Below are positions 9,999 through 18,908 of a stretch of 64,000 nucleotides of DNA, piece by piece. Under the pieces are notes generated by a model. The model was given only the letters and a program-made list of their open reading frames with translations. It did no database searches and had not been told where the DNA came from. The position numbers were made by a program, and so were the translations under genes. The DNA is from Olsenella sp. KGMB02461 (GTDB lineage Bacteria > Actinomycetota > Coriobacteriia > Coriobacteriales > Atopobiaceae): assembly GCF_012584445.1 (NCBI RefSeq), contig NZ_JABAHI010000008.1:806001-870000 (forward strand), in the 5' to 3' direction. Each line of letters starts with the position of its first letter. Positions within the stretch are counted from its first letter, which is position 1.

Positions 9999-11243
9999 AT
10001 GGACATCCGACCCTTTGCCGCCATCCATCCCCGCTCAGACCTCATGGCCCAGGTGGCCGCCCTTCCCTACGACGTGGTGAGCCCCCAGGAGGCCCGTGAC
10101 GCTGTGGCTGCCCACCCCAAGAGCTTCTTGGTCATCGATCTGCCTGCAGAAACCGGGTTCCCAGCCGACAAAGACCCCTACGCACCTGAGGTCTACCAGC
10201 GGGCGCAGGAGCTTTTCTCGGCAGCCATGGAATCTGGCGACTACGTCCAAGATGCCGAGCCCCACTACTACATCTACCAGCTGGAAGACGGCCAGCGCTT
10301 CCAGCGGGGCCTGGTGTGCGTGGTGGGTGTCGCCGACTACCTGGAGGGCCGGGTGAAGCGCCACGAGAACACCCGGGTGGTCAAGGAGAACGACCGCATT
10401 GCCCACATCGAGGCCGTGGGCGCTCAAACCGGCCCGGTCTTTTTGGCCTACGACGACGAGCGTGAGGACGGCTCGCTGGAAGAGCTGTTGGATGCGGCCA
10501 GCGCAGGCGAGCCCTGGGCAGACTTCGTGGACGACGAGGGGGTGCGCAACCGCCTTTGGCGAGTGGACGATCCCTGGCAGCTCTCGGCGCTCTCCGAGGC
10601 TGCCGGAGCGCTGGAGTGCGCCTATATCGCCGACGGGCATCATCGCGGCGCCTCGGCAGTGAAGGTGGCCCAGCGCCATGCCAACGACCCCGATGCCGCC
10701 GACGACGCCGACGCCTTCATGGCCGTGCTGTTCCCCGCCTCCGAGCTTTCCATCCTGGCTTACAACCGCGTGGTAGCCGACCGCGCCGGGCTCACGCCCG
10801 CCCAGCTGCTCGCTGCCGTCGAGGATGCCGGGTACACCCTAGAGCCGCTGGCTGAGGCGGCAAGTCCCTCTCGGCAGGGCAATTTCACCCTTTATACCGA
10901 CGGCCACTGGTACGAGCTCTCCCCCACCCCTGAGCTTGTGGCACGCCGCGGCTCGCTGGGGGCCGCGGAGTCGTTGGATGTGGCTCGGTTGCAGGCCGAG
11001 ATTCTGGCGCCCATCCTGGCCATTGGCGACCCCCGAGAAGACCCGCGCATCGAGTTTGTGGGAGGCATTCGGGGCCTGGGCGCACTGGAGGACGCCGCTG
11101 CCGAGAAGGGCGTTGCCATTGCCTGTTGGCCCACTTCAGTAGAGCAGCTCATGGCCGTTGCCGACGCAGGAGAGCTGATGCCCCCCAAGTCCACCTGGTT
11201 CGAGCCCAAGCTAAGAAGCGGTCTGGTGTTTCACAAGATCTAA
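9999..11243 (+). CDS. DUF1015 family protein linked to serine synthesis
   Basis: 414 residues from ATG 9999, which has GGGAGG a few bases upstream. A longer reading from 9930 would prepend 23 low-similarity residues and lacks a good ribosome site. Family marks are KRHENTR (about residue 115) and IADGHHRGASA (about 215), the most conserved motif of DUF1015. The ADGHHR block resembles the GxxR signature of ParB/sulfiredoxin-fold proteins, some of which (SerK, SbnI) are free-serine kinases. The position directly behind serC and serA fits a role in serine metabolism, but a kinase activity is my inference. Confidence 0.88.
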   Translation: MDIRPFAAIHPRSDLMAQVAALPYDVVSPQEARDAVAAHPKSFLVIDLPAETGFPADKDPYAPEVYQRAQELFSAAMESGDYVQDAEPHYYIYQLEDGQRFQRGLVCVVGVADYLEGRVKRHENTRVVKENDRIAHIEAVGAQTGPVFLAYDDEREDGSLEELLDAASAGEPWADFVDDEGVRNRLWRVDDPWQLSALSEAAGALECAYIADGHHRGASAVKVAQRHANDPDAADDADAFMAVLFPASELSILAYNRVVADRAGLTPAQLLAAVEDAGYTLEPLAEAASPSRQGNFTLYTDGHWYELSPTPELVARRGSLGAAESLDVARLQAEILAPILAIGDPREDPRIEFVGGIRGLGALEDAAAEKGVAIACWPTSVEQLMAVADAGELMPPKSTWFEPKLRSGLVFHKI

Positions 11244-11251
11244 CTCATGCG

Positions 11252-11288
11252 AAGGGGACCGCTGCACCTGCGGCCCTTGCTGCTTTTG
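11252..11288 (+). terminator. Possible terminator of the serC-serA-DUF1015 run
   Basis: A hairpin with arms AAGGG/CCCTT and CCGC/GCGG around a short loop, with a 2-base bulge, followed by a short T-run (GCTTTT). It starts about 9 bases after the DUF1015 stop codon. The stem is imperfect, so the call is moderate. Confidence 0.4.
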
Positions 11289-11337
11289 CCGCCTTTGCCT
11301 GTTTCCGACATCAATCGTGAGACTAGGCGAAGAGACT

Positions 11338-11469
11338 CTCGTTATTAGAGCCGTTTTTGCATGGTTTTGCCTAAGGGGCAGCAGGATATTGGTGCCTTCT
11401 CGTTATTAGTGCGTCTAGTTGCGCTGGGGTTTTACAAAACCCCAGCGCAGAAATCGCGATAATAACAAG
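11338..11469. repeat. 132-bp tripartite palindromic element, copy 1
   Basis: It begins with CTCGTTATTAG (11338); a second direct CTCGTTATTAG starts exactly 61 bases later (11399). A palindrome at 11420-11449 (TGCGCTGGGGTTTT, AC, then the inverse complement) follows, and an inverted TAATAAC closes the element at 11460-11469. The first half also has TTGCATGGTTTT, a partial match to one arm of the palindrome, so the element is built from three related half-sites, two direct and one inverted. The last 74 bases match copy 2 except at one position. Confidence 0.9.
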
Positions 11470-11598
11470 CCGAGAACGCAGAAGCGGAGCTACAGACCAG
11501 CCTAACGCGATGAAACGCGAGCTAGTACTTATTTTCGACTGAGACTGTTGGCCTCTGAGCGTGCATGATTTATACATATGTTGCACAATTTATTCTAA

Positions 11599-11640
11599 TT
11601 TGACAGAAATCGGTCAGACTTTTGTCAAAATATGGTCAGA
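11599..11640 (+). promoter_or_regulatory. Repeat-rich regulatory region upstream of the nuclease-like gene
   Basis: Two GGTCAGA direct repeats (11612-11618 and 11634-11640) are spaced 22 bases, about two helical turns. An inverted pair TTTGACA / TGTCAAA lies at 11599-11605 and 11623-11629. TTGACA at 11600 could also serve as a -35 box, but no convincing -10 is seen. The arrangement, 54-95 bases before the start codon, suggests an autoregulatory or promoter site; no binding protein is known. Confidence 0.4.
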
Positions 11641-11693
11641 AGACCTCAAAATTGTCTCTTTATTACACTTGCCTTCAGACTACGCTCTAGTCT

Positions 11694-12722
11694 ATGAACG
11701 CGATTGTATGTGACATTGTCGCATGGATGTACTTTGCATCCCAGCTGCCTGCGACGCCTTTAAATGCAGCTCAAGCCCAAGAGCGCCTCTCTAGGGCTAT
11801 CGCTACTGCTGGAGCTGCAAAGTCTATTCGCTCCCTGCCCTGGTGGAAGTCTTTCTCGGCATTGGGACATAGCTTAATAGCAGCCCCTTCCAGCCAAGAG
11901 ATACCTATGCATCTCTTGGTAACTCCCAAGCATTTCCATGGAGCACAAAAAGGCATCGTATTACATACCATCTCTGGACCATTGCCAGATGGCTTTCTAT
12001 TTGATATCCACGCACCAAAACCGCTGGATTCTCTGCAAATAGTGGGACCCGCAGGATACGTGATCTTGAGATCGCGCCATCTAGATATGATTGATCTTGC
12101 AGTGTTGATATCAACTCTCTGCGGTGACTACCTATGCGCACCGCATCAGAACTCGATAAAATACCTGGCATCACCCCTGTGCACTGTGGAAGTCATCAAA
12201 GCTATAGCAGATAGGATGCCAGCACAAACCCGAGGTGTTTCGACAGTGAAAGATGTGCTCCCCTATGTTGCAAGTAGGGCGCATTCACCAATGGAAACTG
12301 TCATTCAACTAGCACTATGCCTGCCTAAAAAGTTAGGAGGCTGCGGGCTGCCACTTCCCTCCCTCAATACCCCTATAGAGATCAGCGAAGAACACTCTTA
12401 TATTTTGAATGGTTCTAAACATATAATCCCTGATGGCCTCTGGTTAAATAAACAAATTTGCTATGAGTACGACAGTTATCAAGAACACGACACTCAAGAA
12501 TCCCAGATAGAGAGGGATCGAAGGCGCCGCGACGTAATGGAGCGCCTGGGTTTTCAGATGGTGGTTATCGACAGAAGCGTTTGTCGCGATGAGTTATTGC
12601 GCAATCTCACTTTTGAGCGGCTCTCATCTATGTTAGGCGTATCTTTTGATTGGAGTAGCGAAGCCCAACGTCGACGCCGTAAGTTATGGGCTTTCCTGAG
12701 AACTAACCACCTGTGTTGGTAG
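11694..12722 (+). CDS. Predicted PD-(D/E)XK-like protein, AbiEi/DUF559-type
   Basis: 342 residues, lower in GC than its neighbours. The C-terminal 110 residues read like a Vsr/DUF559-type PD-(D/E)XK fold: IIPDGLWLNKQICYEYDS supplies D and E positions, followed by QEH, ERDRRRRD and LGFQMVVID as the usual helix and core strand. The N-terminal two-thirds (pairs of Trp, a LVTPKHFHG segment, a helical middle) resemble the AbiEi-like antitoxin/regulator plus nuclease architecture common in actinobacteria. It could be a DNA-binding regulator, a toxin-antitoxin component or a nuclease. No partner gene is adjacent. The gene stands alone between copies 1 and 2 of the 132-bp element, suggesting acquisition as a cassette. 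Confidence 0.6.
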   Translation: MNAIVCDIVAWMYFASQLPATPLNAAQAQERLSRAIATAGAAKSIRSLPWWKSFSALGHSLIAAPSSQEIPMHLLVTPKHFHGAQKGIVLHTISGPLPDGFLFDIHAPKPLDSLQIVGPAGYVILRSRHLDMIDLAVLISTLCGDYLCAPHQNSIKYLASPLCTVEVIKAIADRMPAQTRGVSTVKDVLPYVASRAHSPMETVIQLALCLPKKLGGCGLPLPSLNTPIEISEEHSYILNGSKHIIPDGLWLNKQICYEYDSYQEHDTQESQIERDRRRRDVMERLGFQMVVIDRSVCRDELLRNLTFERLSSMLGVSFDWSSEAQRRRRKLWAFLRTNHLCW

Positions 12723-12842
12723 AGGTCCACATACTACAGCTCTTATGCGACACTTCTTGGATGGCTGACGGCTCCTCGCCATCGGTGGTTCATCAAGCTT
12801 TGCCCAATATCTTTGTGTAGAGGCGGCCTTCTCTTTGCCAAT

Positions 12843-12974
12843 CTCGTTATTAGAGCCGTTTTTGCATGGTTTTGCCAAAATGGCTCTCGAATGCTGGCGC
12901 CTTCTCGTTATTAGTGCGTCTAGTTGCGCTGGGGTTTTACAAAACCCCAGCGCAGAAATCGCGATAATAACGAG
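12843..12974. repeat. 132-bp tripartite palindromic element, copy 2
   Basis: Same layout and orientation as copy 1: CTCGTTATTAG at 12843 and again at 12904 (61 bases apart), a palindrome with 14-base arms at 12925-12954, and inverted TAATAACGAG at 12965-12974. Here the outer repeat CTCGTTATTA/TAATAACGAG is perfect. Only about 27 bases in the middle of the first half (roughly 12877-12903) differ freely from copy 1. Confidence 0.9.
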
Positions 12975-13000
12975 CCGGCTGCCTAAGCAGCATGCCGGCT
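12973..13000. other. Short hairpin abutting repeat copy 2
   Basis: AGCCGGC (12973-12979) and GCCGGCT (12994-13000) are inverse complements with TGC/GCA inside. There is no T-run. It overlaps the right edge of copy 2 and could form after transcription of the nuclease-like gene; function unknown. The rest of 12979-13119 shows nothing convincing. Confidence 0.35.
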
Positions 13001-13119
13001 GTCAAAGCGACCAGTCAATGTCACATGGCAGCCTTATTTCTCAACGCCCACTACTCCCACATTCTCTGCGTTCCCTCAAACACTGTGGAACAAAGGAAAG
13101 CCCAGCATGTGCTCTGCAT

Positions 13120-13157
13120 AAAAGCCCTCTTGGCCCGCAAGGGTCAAGAGGGCTTTT
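13120..13157. terminator. Bidirectional intrinsic terminator
   Basis: A perfect 13-bp stem, AAAAGCCCTCTTG (13120-13132) and CAAGAGGGCTTTT (13145-13157), with a 12-base loop. T-runs follow on both strands. It lies about 70 bases past the stop of the large surface-protein gene on the minus strand and would also stop plus-strand transcription from the cassette. Confidence 0.85.
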
Positions 13158-13184
13158 AACGGTGCGAACGGTGCGAACGGTGCG
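13158..13184. repeat. Three tandem copies of AACGGTGCG
   Basis: Exact 9-base unit repeated three times immediately next to the terminator. Non-coding. Probably a slippage-prone microsatellite; no function is implied. Confidence 0.9.
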
Positions 13185-13229
13185 AGCTTAGCGTCATTTC
13201 AAGCTCGACGCCACTCCCGTCTAGGACAA

Positions 13230-16200
13230 CTAGGCGCGACGCCTGCGCAGGTAAACCAGGGTAGTGGTGGCGCCCGCAGCCAGAAGCACCAGCGCGCCCC
13301 AGAAGACGGGTTCGTCGCCCATGCGCCCCAGGCGGCCAAAGCGCCCGTTCACCGGGTACACGATGGAGGCCGCGGCGGTGGCCTTGGCCTCGATCTCGGT
13401 GGCGGCAGCGCCTTCACCGGGAGCAAGGGAGCCAGCTTCGCCCGAGCCCACCGCCGAGACGCTGTTGACGATCTTGCCAGGCATGGAAGGCTCGCGGATG
13501 GCAGCCTCATAGGTCAGGGTTACCTGTTGGCCGCCTGCCAGATCGCCCACCGGCACACGCAGGGTGTTGCTCGCGCGGTCAAACTCCACGTCGCTCATGG
13601 CCAACGGCTGCGTGGCGCCGTCGGGCAGCGTGAGCTTGAGAGAAGAAACATCCAGCTCGAGCCCGTCGCTCATGACGTCCACCAACAGCGTGTCAAAGCT
13701 CATGGACATGTCCAGAGTATTGGTCAGCTTGACGGTATAGCCCACCTTGTCACCCAGATACCACTCGTCGGTATGGGTGAGGTTCTCGGCAGCCTTTTCG
13801 AGGCTGAGCTGAGGATCGGCCCACACCACCGGATGCTCAGGGTCTTGCTCGCTGGGGAAGGCGACCTCGGATTCGGTGCCGCCGCGAGGCGCCGGGTCGG
13901 TCCAGGGGTCTCCAGGCTTCACCGTGTCATTGGGTCCTACCAGCAGGTTTGTGCCCACCGCCACATTGGGGATCATGAGGCCGTGAGCAGCCTGGGCGAC
14001 AGCTGCCTCGAAGGTGAGCTTTGCGACCTCTCCCTTCATGAGGGTGCCGCAGGTAACGCTCAAGGTGCGGGTCTCAGGGTCGTAGGCTTCAGGGGCTACC
14101 GAGAAGGGCTCGCCCTCCTTGATTTGGAGCTTGAGGGTGGAAAGGTCGATCTCGAGACCTTCGGGGAGAGTGTCGGTGATAAGGCCGTTTTCGATGGCAG
14201 AGTCATCCTTGGTGGTAGTGAGTTCGATGGTATAGGCCAGGCGGTCGCCCACGCGGGTAATGGGGGCGTCGGGGGCGGTGAGGTTCTGGGCGTCCTTGAC
14301 GATGGAGATGTCCGGCGATGCCCAGTGGACGGCGCCGTCGTCAGGAAGCACCACGTCGGTGGTGAGGCCGCCGGCAGGGCCTGCGGGGACGTCGGGGAGA
14401 TCGGGGTCGTCGGGATGATCGGGATCTTCAGGCGTGCGAGTGCCATCGGTGGTGCCCAGCACGCTGGCGCTGTTTTGCACCGGGGTGCCCAGAGGGAGGT
14501 CCTTTAAGGCGTCGGTGGTGAGCGACGCGTCAAACACCAGGGTCTTCGCCGTGCCAGGCGCCACATCGCCCAGATTGTAAGTCACGCGACGGGTGACAGC
14601 GTCATAGGCGCTGTCAGGCACCGCCAATGCAGTGCCGCCCTCCAAGTTGGCAAGATCGCGCAGGATGAGCTTCATGGTCCCCGCCTGAGGCACCACCCCT
14701 ACCGGTAGAGGATCAGAAACCGCCACGTTTTGCCAGTTGGCCAAGCGGTTGTTTTGTGCGGTGATGTAGTAGCGCACCGTGTCGCCGATGCGGTTCACGC
14801 CGCGAGGATGGGTGAGGTTGCGCAGCACCTTGGTGATAAAAGTGTCGCCTTCCTTTGTGAGATCGACGGTGGGGTCGTGCGTGGGAGTGACATTGGGCGC
14901 ACCTGGGTCGACGGGCTCGCTTTCGGGGTCGACGGGCTTGTCGGGCGAATCCGGGTCGCTGGGGTTATCGGGATCGTCCGGGTTGTCAGGGTTGTCAGGA
15001 TTATCCGGGTTGTCAGGGTTGTCAGGATCGCTGGGGTTGTCAGGGTCGCTGGGGTTGTCTGGATCTGCGGGGCCGCTGGGCGTGTTGGAAGGCGCGCCCT
15101 TGTGGGAAGAGGCGCCAAAGACGGGATAGACAGTGGTGTAACCCTGGGAGAGCACGTCGTTGGTGGTCAGGAGCACCGGGGCTTCCGGCGTAGTGGTCCA
15201 CCCCAGGAAGGAGCGGTTGTGTTTCTCGGCAAGGGAGGTGGCCCAGGCGGCAGCCTCGTTCTCATTGAGCGATTCCAACGTGGAGAGCACCTTGGAGCCC
15301 GGCTGGGTGCCGTTGTAGACGAAGGCGGCGATCCCATCGGGCAGCTCTTTGACCTTGAGGCCGGAGCCGGCGCGGGCCTTCTCGACCACCACTTTGACGG
15401 AGGCGTCGGCCTGGAGGTCGTTCAAGTCAACAGAGCCGGCGGCAAGGAGGTCGGGACGAGCCTGGCCGTTCACAAAGACGCCGGTGACGGTGAAGCCCTC
15501 CGGGACGTCCCAGGATACAGGGTAGTTTGAGCCCTTGGCTAGTGCGTTGGCGCTGGCGGTGATGGAGCCGGGGCCCTCGCTCACGATCTGAGTCTCGACG
15601 CGGCAGGTGTCTTCTTGGTGGTCCTCGGGCTTGGTAGTGATGGCATCGGCCTTCACAAAGGTGGCATGGATGGTGTGGTTGCGATCCACCTCATAGAAGG
15701 GATAGGAGCCCGTATCGTCGATGACCGCGTCAGGCTTGGGAGCCACAGGGTCCTCGCTGGCAGCGGGATCACCAGGGCCGTCGGCCAGAAGGGAGCTCAG
15801 GCGCTCGGGCGAGGCCATCTTGAGCATGGAGCGCAGCAGGCTCTGGCTTTGAGAGACGTCGGTCTCCTTGGTGGACAGGCGATCGGCCAGGGAGCGCTCG
15901 GGATAGAAGGAGCGAACCGTGTCGATGGTCACGCCCTGGAGCATCCAGCCTTCGGCGGGTTCCCAGGCTACCGGGTAGTCGCTGCCGCGCTTGACGATGG
16001 CCGAGGGCGTGATGGTCCCCTGGCCCGTCACCTGGGTGTCGATGGAGATCTGCTCCTCCTCAGACAGGGTGATGTTTCCTGCCTGATCCTTGGGCGTGAG
16101 CTTGACCTCCACCGTGCAGTCCTTGGAGCCGGCAGGCAGCTCGATAGCCACCGAACCGTCATCCTGCACCGTGATGCTCAAGGGGTTCACCTTGGCGCCG

Positions 16201-18884
16201 TCGGCGTCGGTGACGGTGATGTTTTCTTGTTTGATGTCGTAGGAAGAGGCGTACTCAGGGTCGATGGCCGCCGTCACCGTGGCGCCTTGGCCGTCAGCCA
16301 CCCGCGCGGTGGGGCTCACCGTGCCAGGGCCGCCTGTGAGGCGCGTGGCCACCTGGTGATCTCCCGCCGAGCTGGAAGTGCCTGCCGGCTTGAGCTTCAC
16401 CTCGACCTCGTGGTCGCGGTCCACCTGGGAGAAGGTGACCGACTTTGCCCCTGCTGCCACCAGGTCCGGGCGCTCCACGCCGTCGATGTAGATCATCTCC
16501 AGCTCGCGGGTGGAATCGAGCTTCCACTCCACCTTGTAGTTGGATGCCCCGCTGTCGTCGGTAGCCACGATGGTGGACTTGGTGATGGTAGAGCTGCCTG
16601 CATCGCCGGTAAGCTTGGTGGCCACCTGAGCGTAGCCTGCAGGATCTACCGGTGCCGACAAGTACTCCACCACCACATGATGACTTGCCTCCAGCGCCCC
16701 AAGGTTCAGGGTGCCTCCGGCATATCGTGCGGGGTCCAGCAGCTCGTCGTCCAGCCAGACAGCGCCGATGGAGCCGCCCTCGGCTGCCTTGAGGTTCACC
16801 GAGAGCTTGGTGCCCGCGTCATAGGTATGGGCCTGGCTGTCGATAGGCGCAGGGTCTTGGCCCTCCACCTGGATGCTGGTGGTGCCGTTGCCCTTTTGGC
16901 TCACCCTGAGATCCCAGGTCTTCACCCACTTGGCGTAGACATGGAAGGGCTCTTTGGTGTCTGCGCCAGAAGGCGGGTAGGTTCCCTCAGACACGATCTT
17001 CTCTCCAGTACCTGCGTTGTCAAGGTACCAGCCGTCAAAGCGGTACCCCTCGCGCACGGGGTCGTCGGGGTAACTGGCAATGATGTGGTTGTTGGTAAAG
17101 AGGGACTGGGCCTCGTCATCAGCGGTCGCCGGCTCGGAGGCTCCGTCTTCATTGCGATGGAAGTGAGCCCGACGTTCCAGCACCTGGATGGGCACCACCA
17201 CGTCGCCGCTCACATTGCCTGCCCAGTCCACGGCATAGACATGGGCGTAGTACTGAGTGTCCAGATTCAGGTTCTGAGCCGAGGTATAGGTCACCGTGTC
17301 GGTGCTGTTGGAGGCAGGAATGATCTGAGAGGCCATCACCTGTGACTTGGTGATGGCCACAGGATCCTTGTTTGTGTCCACTGCCCGCACATAGTAGCCG
17401 CGCAGACCAGAGAGGGCTGTCTGCACCAGGGAGGCGGTTTTATCGGCAGGAGCGTCATCGAAGGTCTCAGGATCGCTCCACACCTCCACATACTCGGGGG
17501 CGTTTTGCAGGGTTGCCTGGGGGATGCCCTGGATCTTGTAGGCAAACTGGGTGCCCGCGTCCACCGAGCCGCGCAAATTGAGCGTGGCCGAGTAGTGCCA
17601 GCCATCAGGAGTGAGATTCACTCGGCGCAGGGAGGCGTTGGCGGCAGAGGGGGCGTCCTCGTCGGCAAAAGAGAGGTCGGAGCCCGAGGTGTAGCGCGAG
17701 CCCTGGGCGATGTAGAGCAGGGTGTTGGCGAAGACCTTGCACTCGTCTTCTGTAGCCGATCCGTTGGAGTGGCCGGTCTGGATCATGGCGTTTGAGCCAT
17801 TGGTGACCAGATAGTAGTTGTCGGTGCCGTTGCCCTGCGTGAAACGGATTCCCTGCACATTGCCTGCGCCATCGCTCATCTGCATCCACACGCGAGCATT
17901 GGAGCCGGCCAGCACCCTTTGCCCCAACACATGAGTGGTGGGAATGGAAAGCGTTTTGCCGTTGAGGTCCCAGGGACGCGAGGTCAAAAAGCCCGTGTCG
18001 ATGACCTTGCAGTTGTTGAGCACATAGGTGGAGCCGCCCTGCCCGGGGAAGATATCCAGGAAATCCTCGCGGGCGAAGCGGTTGAAGTAGGGGTGGTGCA
18101 GTCGCTTGGAAGCGTTGTCGGCATAGGGATCGGAGGTAGATGAGGCCGAGCCGGTGATAGTGTCGTGGCCAAACATGAGGCCGCCGCCATGCTGGGCAAA
18201 AGCCACAGTGGCATCGCGGGAGGCAGCATTGAGGTCGCCGCCGTCGTTGGCATCGTAAGTGCCAAACATGATGACGTCGTACTTGTACTGTTGAATGTCG
18301 TTTCCTTGGGCATCCTTCACGGTTTCCATGAGATAGCCGTTGGGGTTGGCGTTGTAGTCGGCCAAGGTGATGGCCGTGATGTCCATAAGGTCGCGGCCCA
18401 CCGTCACGCGCTGGCCAGTGGTGGGATCTGTGGTAGGAGTGTTCATCCAGTTTTTGAGATAGGCCGTGGAGGCGCCGTTGGGCGCCACGTTGAGCACACG
18501 GATCTTGTTGGAATCGCTGTAGGCGCTTCTGGATTCCCAGGCGCTCCAGGCATTGGAGCTGGTAGCCTTCTTCGACTGCCAGATGATGTATTTGTAGGGA
18601 CGGCCAGGGTCTGCAATGCCCTCGCCCGGACGCAGCGGATTCTCAAAGGGGAAGGTCCACTTGAGGTCTTGGACCAGTTGCTTGTCCGAAGCCACGGTCA
18701 CCTTGCCCGAAACCTTGATGTGGCCTTCTTTAAACTGAAGGTCATCGCTGTCCACCTGCGCAGAGACGCTTCTGGCGCCATTCTCCGCCAACGCCGGCTG
18801 CGGCGCCACAGGCACCAGAGTGAGCGCCATCACAAAGGAGAGCAGCCAGGCAAAGATCTTCGTCGCCAGTCCCTTGCGTTTCAT
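13230..18884 (-). CDS. Large DUF5057/DUF11 cell-surface protein
   Basis: 1,884 residues. Residues 1-33 are a Sec signal peptide (KRKG, long hydrophobic core, ALAEN cleavage region). Residues 40-430 resemble DUF5057 (VIMFGTYDANDGG, GGGLMFGHDT). An InlB/Listeria-Bacteroides B-repeat lies near 566-656 (REGYRFDGWY). Several beta-sandwich repeats follow (VTGVFVNGQARPDLLAAG type), then an Asp-Pro-Asn stalk (about 1261-1331) and three DUF11-like adhesin repeats starting near 1333, 1520 and 1690. The C-terminus has a membrane helix and RRRRA. The expected LPXTG is replaced by LGRMGDE, so sortase anchoring is uncertain. Likely an adhesin projecting through the cell wall; ligand unknown. GGGGGT precedes the ATG by 5 bases. 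Confidence 0.9.
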   Translation of the reverse strand: MKRKGLATKIFAWLLSFVMALTLVPVAPQPALAENGARSVSAQVDSDDLQFKEGHIKVSGKVTVASDKQLVQDLKWTFPFENPLRPGEGIADPGRPYKYIIWQSKKATSSNAWSAWESRSAYSDSNKIRVLNVAPNGASTAYLKNWMNTPTTDPTTGQRVTVGRDLMDITAITLADYNANPNGYLMETVKDAQGNDIQQYKYDVIMFGTYDANDGGDLNAASRDATVAFAQHGGGLMFGHDTITGSASSTSDPYADNASKRLHHPYFNRFAREDFLDIFPGQGGSTYVLNNCKVIDTGFLTSRPWDLNGKTLSIPTTHVLGQRVLAGSNARVWMQMSDGAGNVQGIRFTQGNGTDNYYLVTNGSNAMIQTGHSNGSATEDECKVFANTLLYIAQGSRYTSGSDLSFADEDAPSAANASLRRVNLTPDGWHYSATLNLRGSVDAGTQFAYKIQGIPQATLQNAPEYVEVWSDPETFDDAPADKTASLVQTALSGLRGYYVRAVDTNKDPVAITKSQVMASQIIPASNSTDTVTYTSAQNLNLDTQYYAHVYAVDWAGNVSGDVVVPIQVLERRAHFHRNEDGASEPATADDEAQSLFTNNHIIASYPDDPVREGYRFDGWYLDNAGTGEKIVSEGTYPPSGADTKEPFHVYAKWVKTWDLRVSQKGNGTTSIQVEGQDPAPIDSQAHTYDAGTKLSVNLKAAEGGSIGAVWLDDELLDPARYAGGTLNLGALEASHHVVVEYLSAPVDPAGYAQVATKLTGDAGSSTITKSTIVATDDSGASNYKVEWKLDSTRELEMIYIDGVERPDLVAAGAKSVTFSQVDRDHEVEVKLKPAGTSSSAGDHQVATRLTGGPGTVSPTARVADGQGATVTAAIDPEYASSYDIKQENITVTDADGAKVNPLSITVQDDGSVAIELPAGSKDCTVEVKLTPKDQAGNITLSEEEQISIDTQVTGQGTITPSAIVKRGSDYPVAWEPAEGWMLQGVTIDTVRSFYPERSLADRLSTKETDVSQSQSLLRSMLKMASPERLSSLLADGPGDPAASEDPVAPKPDAVIDDTGSYPFYEVDRNHTIHATFVKADAITTKPEDHQEDTCRVETQIVSEGPGSITASANALAKGSNYPVSWDVPEGFTVTGVFVNGQARPDLLAAGSVDLNDLQADASVKVVVEKARAGSGLKVKELPDGIAAFVYNGTQPGSKVLSTLESLNENEAAAWATSLAEKHNRSFLGWTTTPEAPVLLTTNDVLSQGYTTVYPVFGASSHKGAPSNTPSGPADPDNPSDPDNPSDPDNPDNPDNPDNPDNPDDPDNPSDPDSPDKPVDPESEPVDPGAPNVTPTHDPTVDLTKEGDTFITKVLRNLTHPRGVNRIGDTVRYYITAQNNRLANWQNVAVSDPLPVGVVPQAGTMKLILRDLANLEGGTALAVPDSAYDAVTRRVTYNLGDVAPGTAKTLVFDASLTTDALKDLPLGTPVQNSASVLGTTDGTRTPEDPDHPDDPDLPDVPAGPAGGLTTDVVLPDDGAVHWASPDISIVKDAQNLTAPDAPITRVGDRLAYTIELTTTKDDSAIENGLITDTLPEGLEIDLSTLKLQIKEGEPFSVAPEAYDPETRTLSVTCGTLMKGEVAKLTFEAAVAQAAHGLMIPNVAVGTNLLVGPNDTVKPGDPWTDPAPRGGTESEVAFPSEQDPEHPVVWADPQLSLEKAAENLTHTDEWYLGDKVGYTVKLTNTLDMSMSFDTLLVDVMSDGLELDVSSLKLTLPDGATQPLAMSDVEFDRASNTLRVPVGDLAGGQQVTLTYEAAIREPSMPGKIVNSVSAVGSGEAGSLAPGEGAAATEIEAKATAAASIVYPVNGRFGRLGRMGDEPVFWGALVLLAAGATTTLVYLRRRRA
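14949..15069 (-). repeat. Asp-Pro-Asn tandem repeat in the surface protein
   Basis: Degenerate 9- and 18-base units (GTTGTCAGG and variants on the plus strand) encode runs of DNP, DNPS and DDP in the stalk of the 1,884-residue protein. Such tracts act as rigid spacers and vary in length by slippage. Confidence 0.85.
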
Positions 18885-18908
18885 TTCTACCCCCGTAGAT
18901 GTATATAG

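Noticed and set aside
11371-11586. A 71-codon minus-strand frame across repeat copy 1
   Set aside because: Same repeat-derived peptide, no ribosome site.
12835-13191. A 118-codon frame across repeat copy 2
   Set aside because: It translates the palindromic element and the terminator; peptides such as ALGFYKTPVQ in such frames are by-products of the repeat.
14949-15069. Regular repeats considered as a CRISPR array
   Set aside because: In-frame coding repeats of 9 and 18 bases without spacers.
15615-17345. A 576-codon plus-strand frame inside the surface-protein gene
   Set aside because: Exact antisense of repeat domains, dominated by Gly, Val, His and Arg; no start signal.
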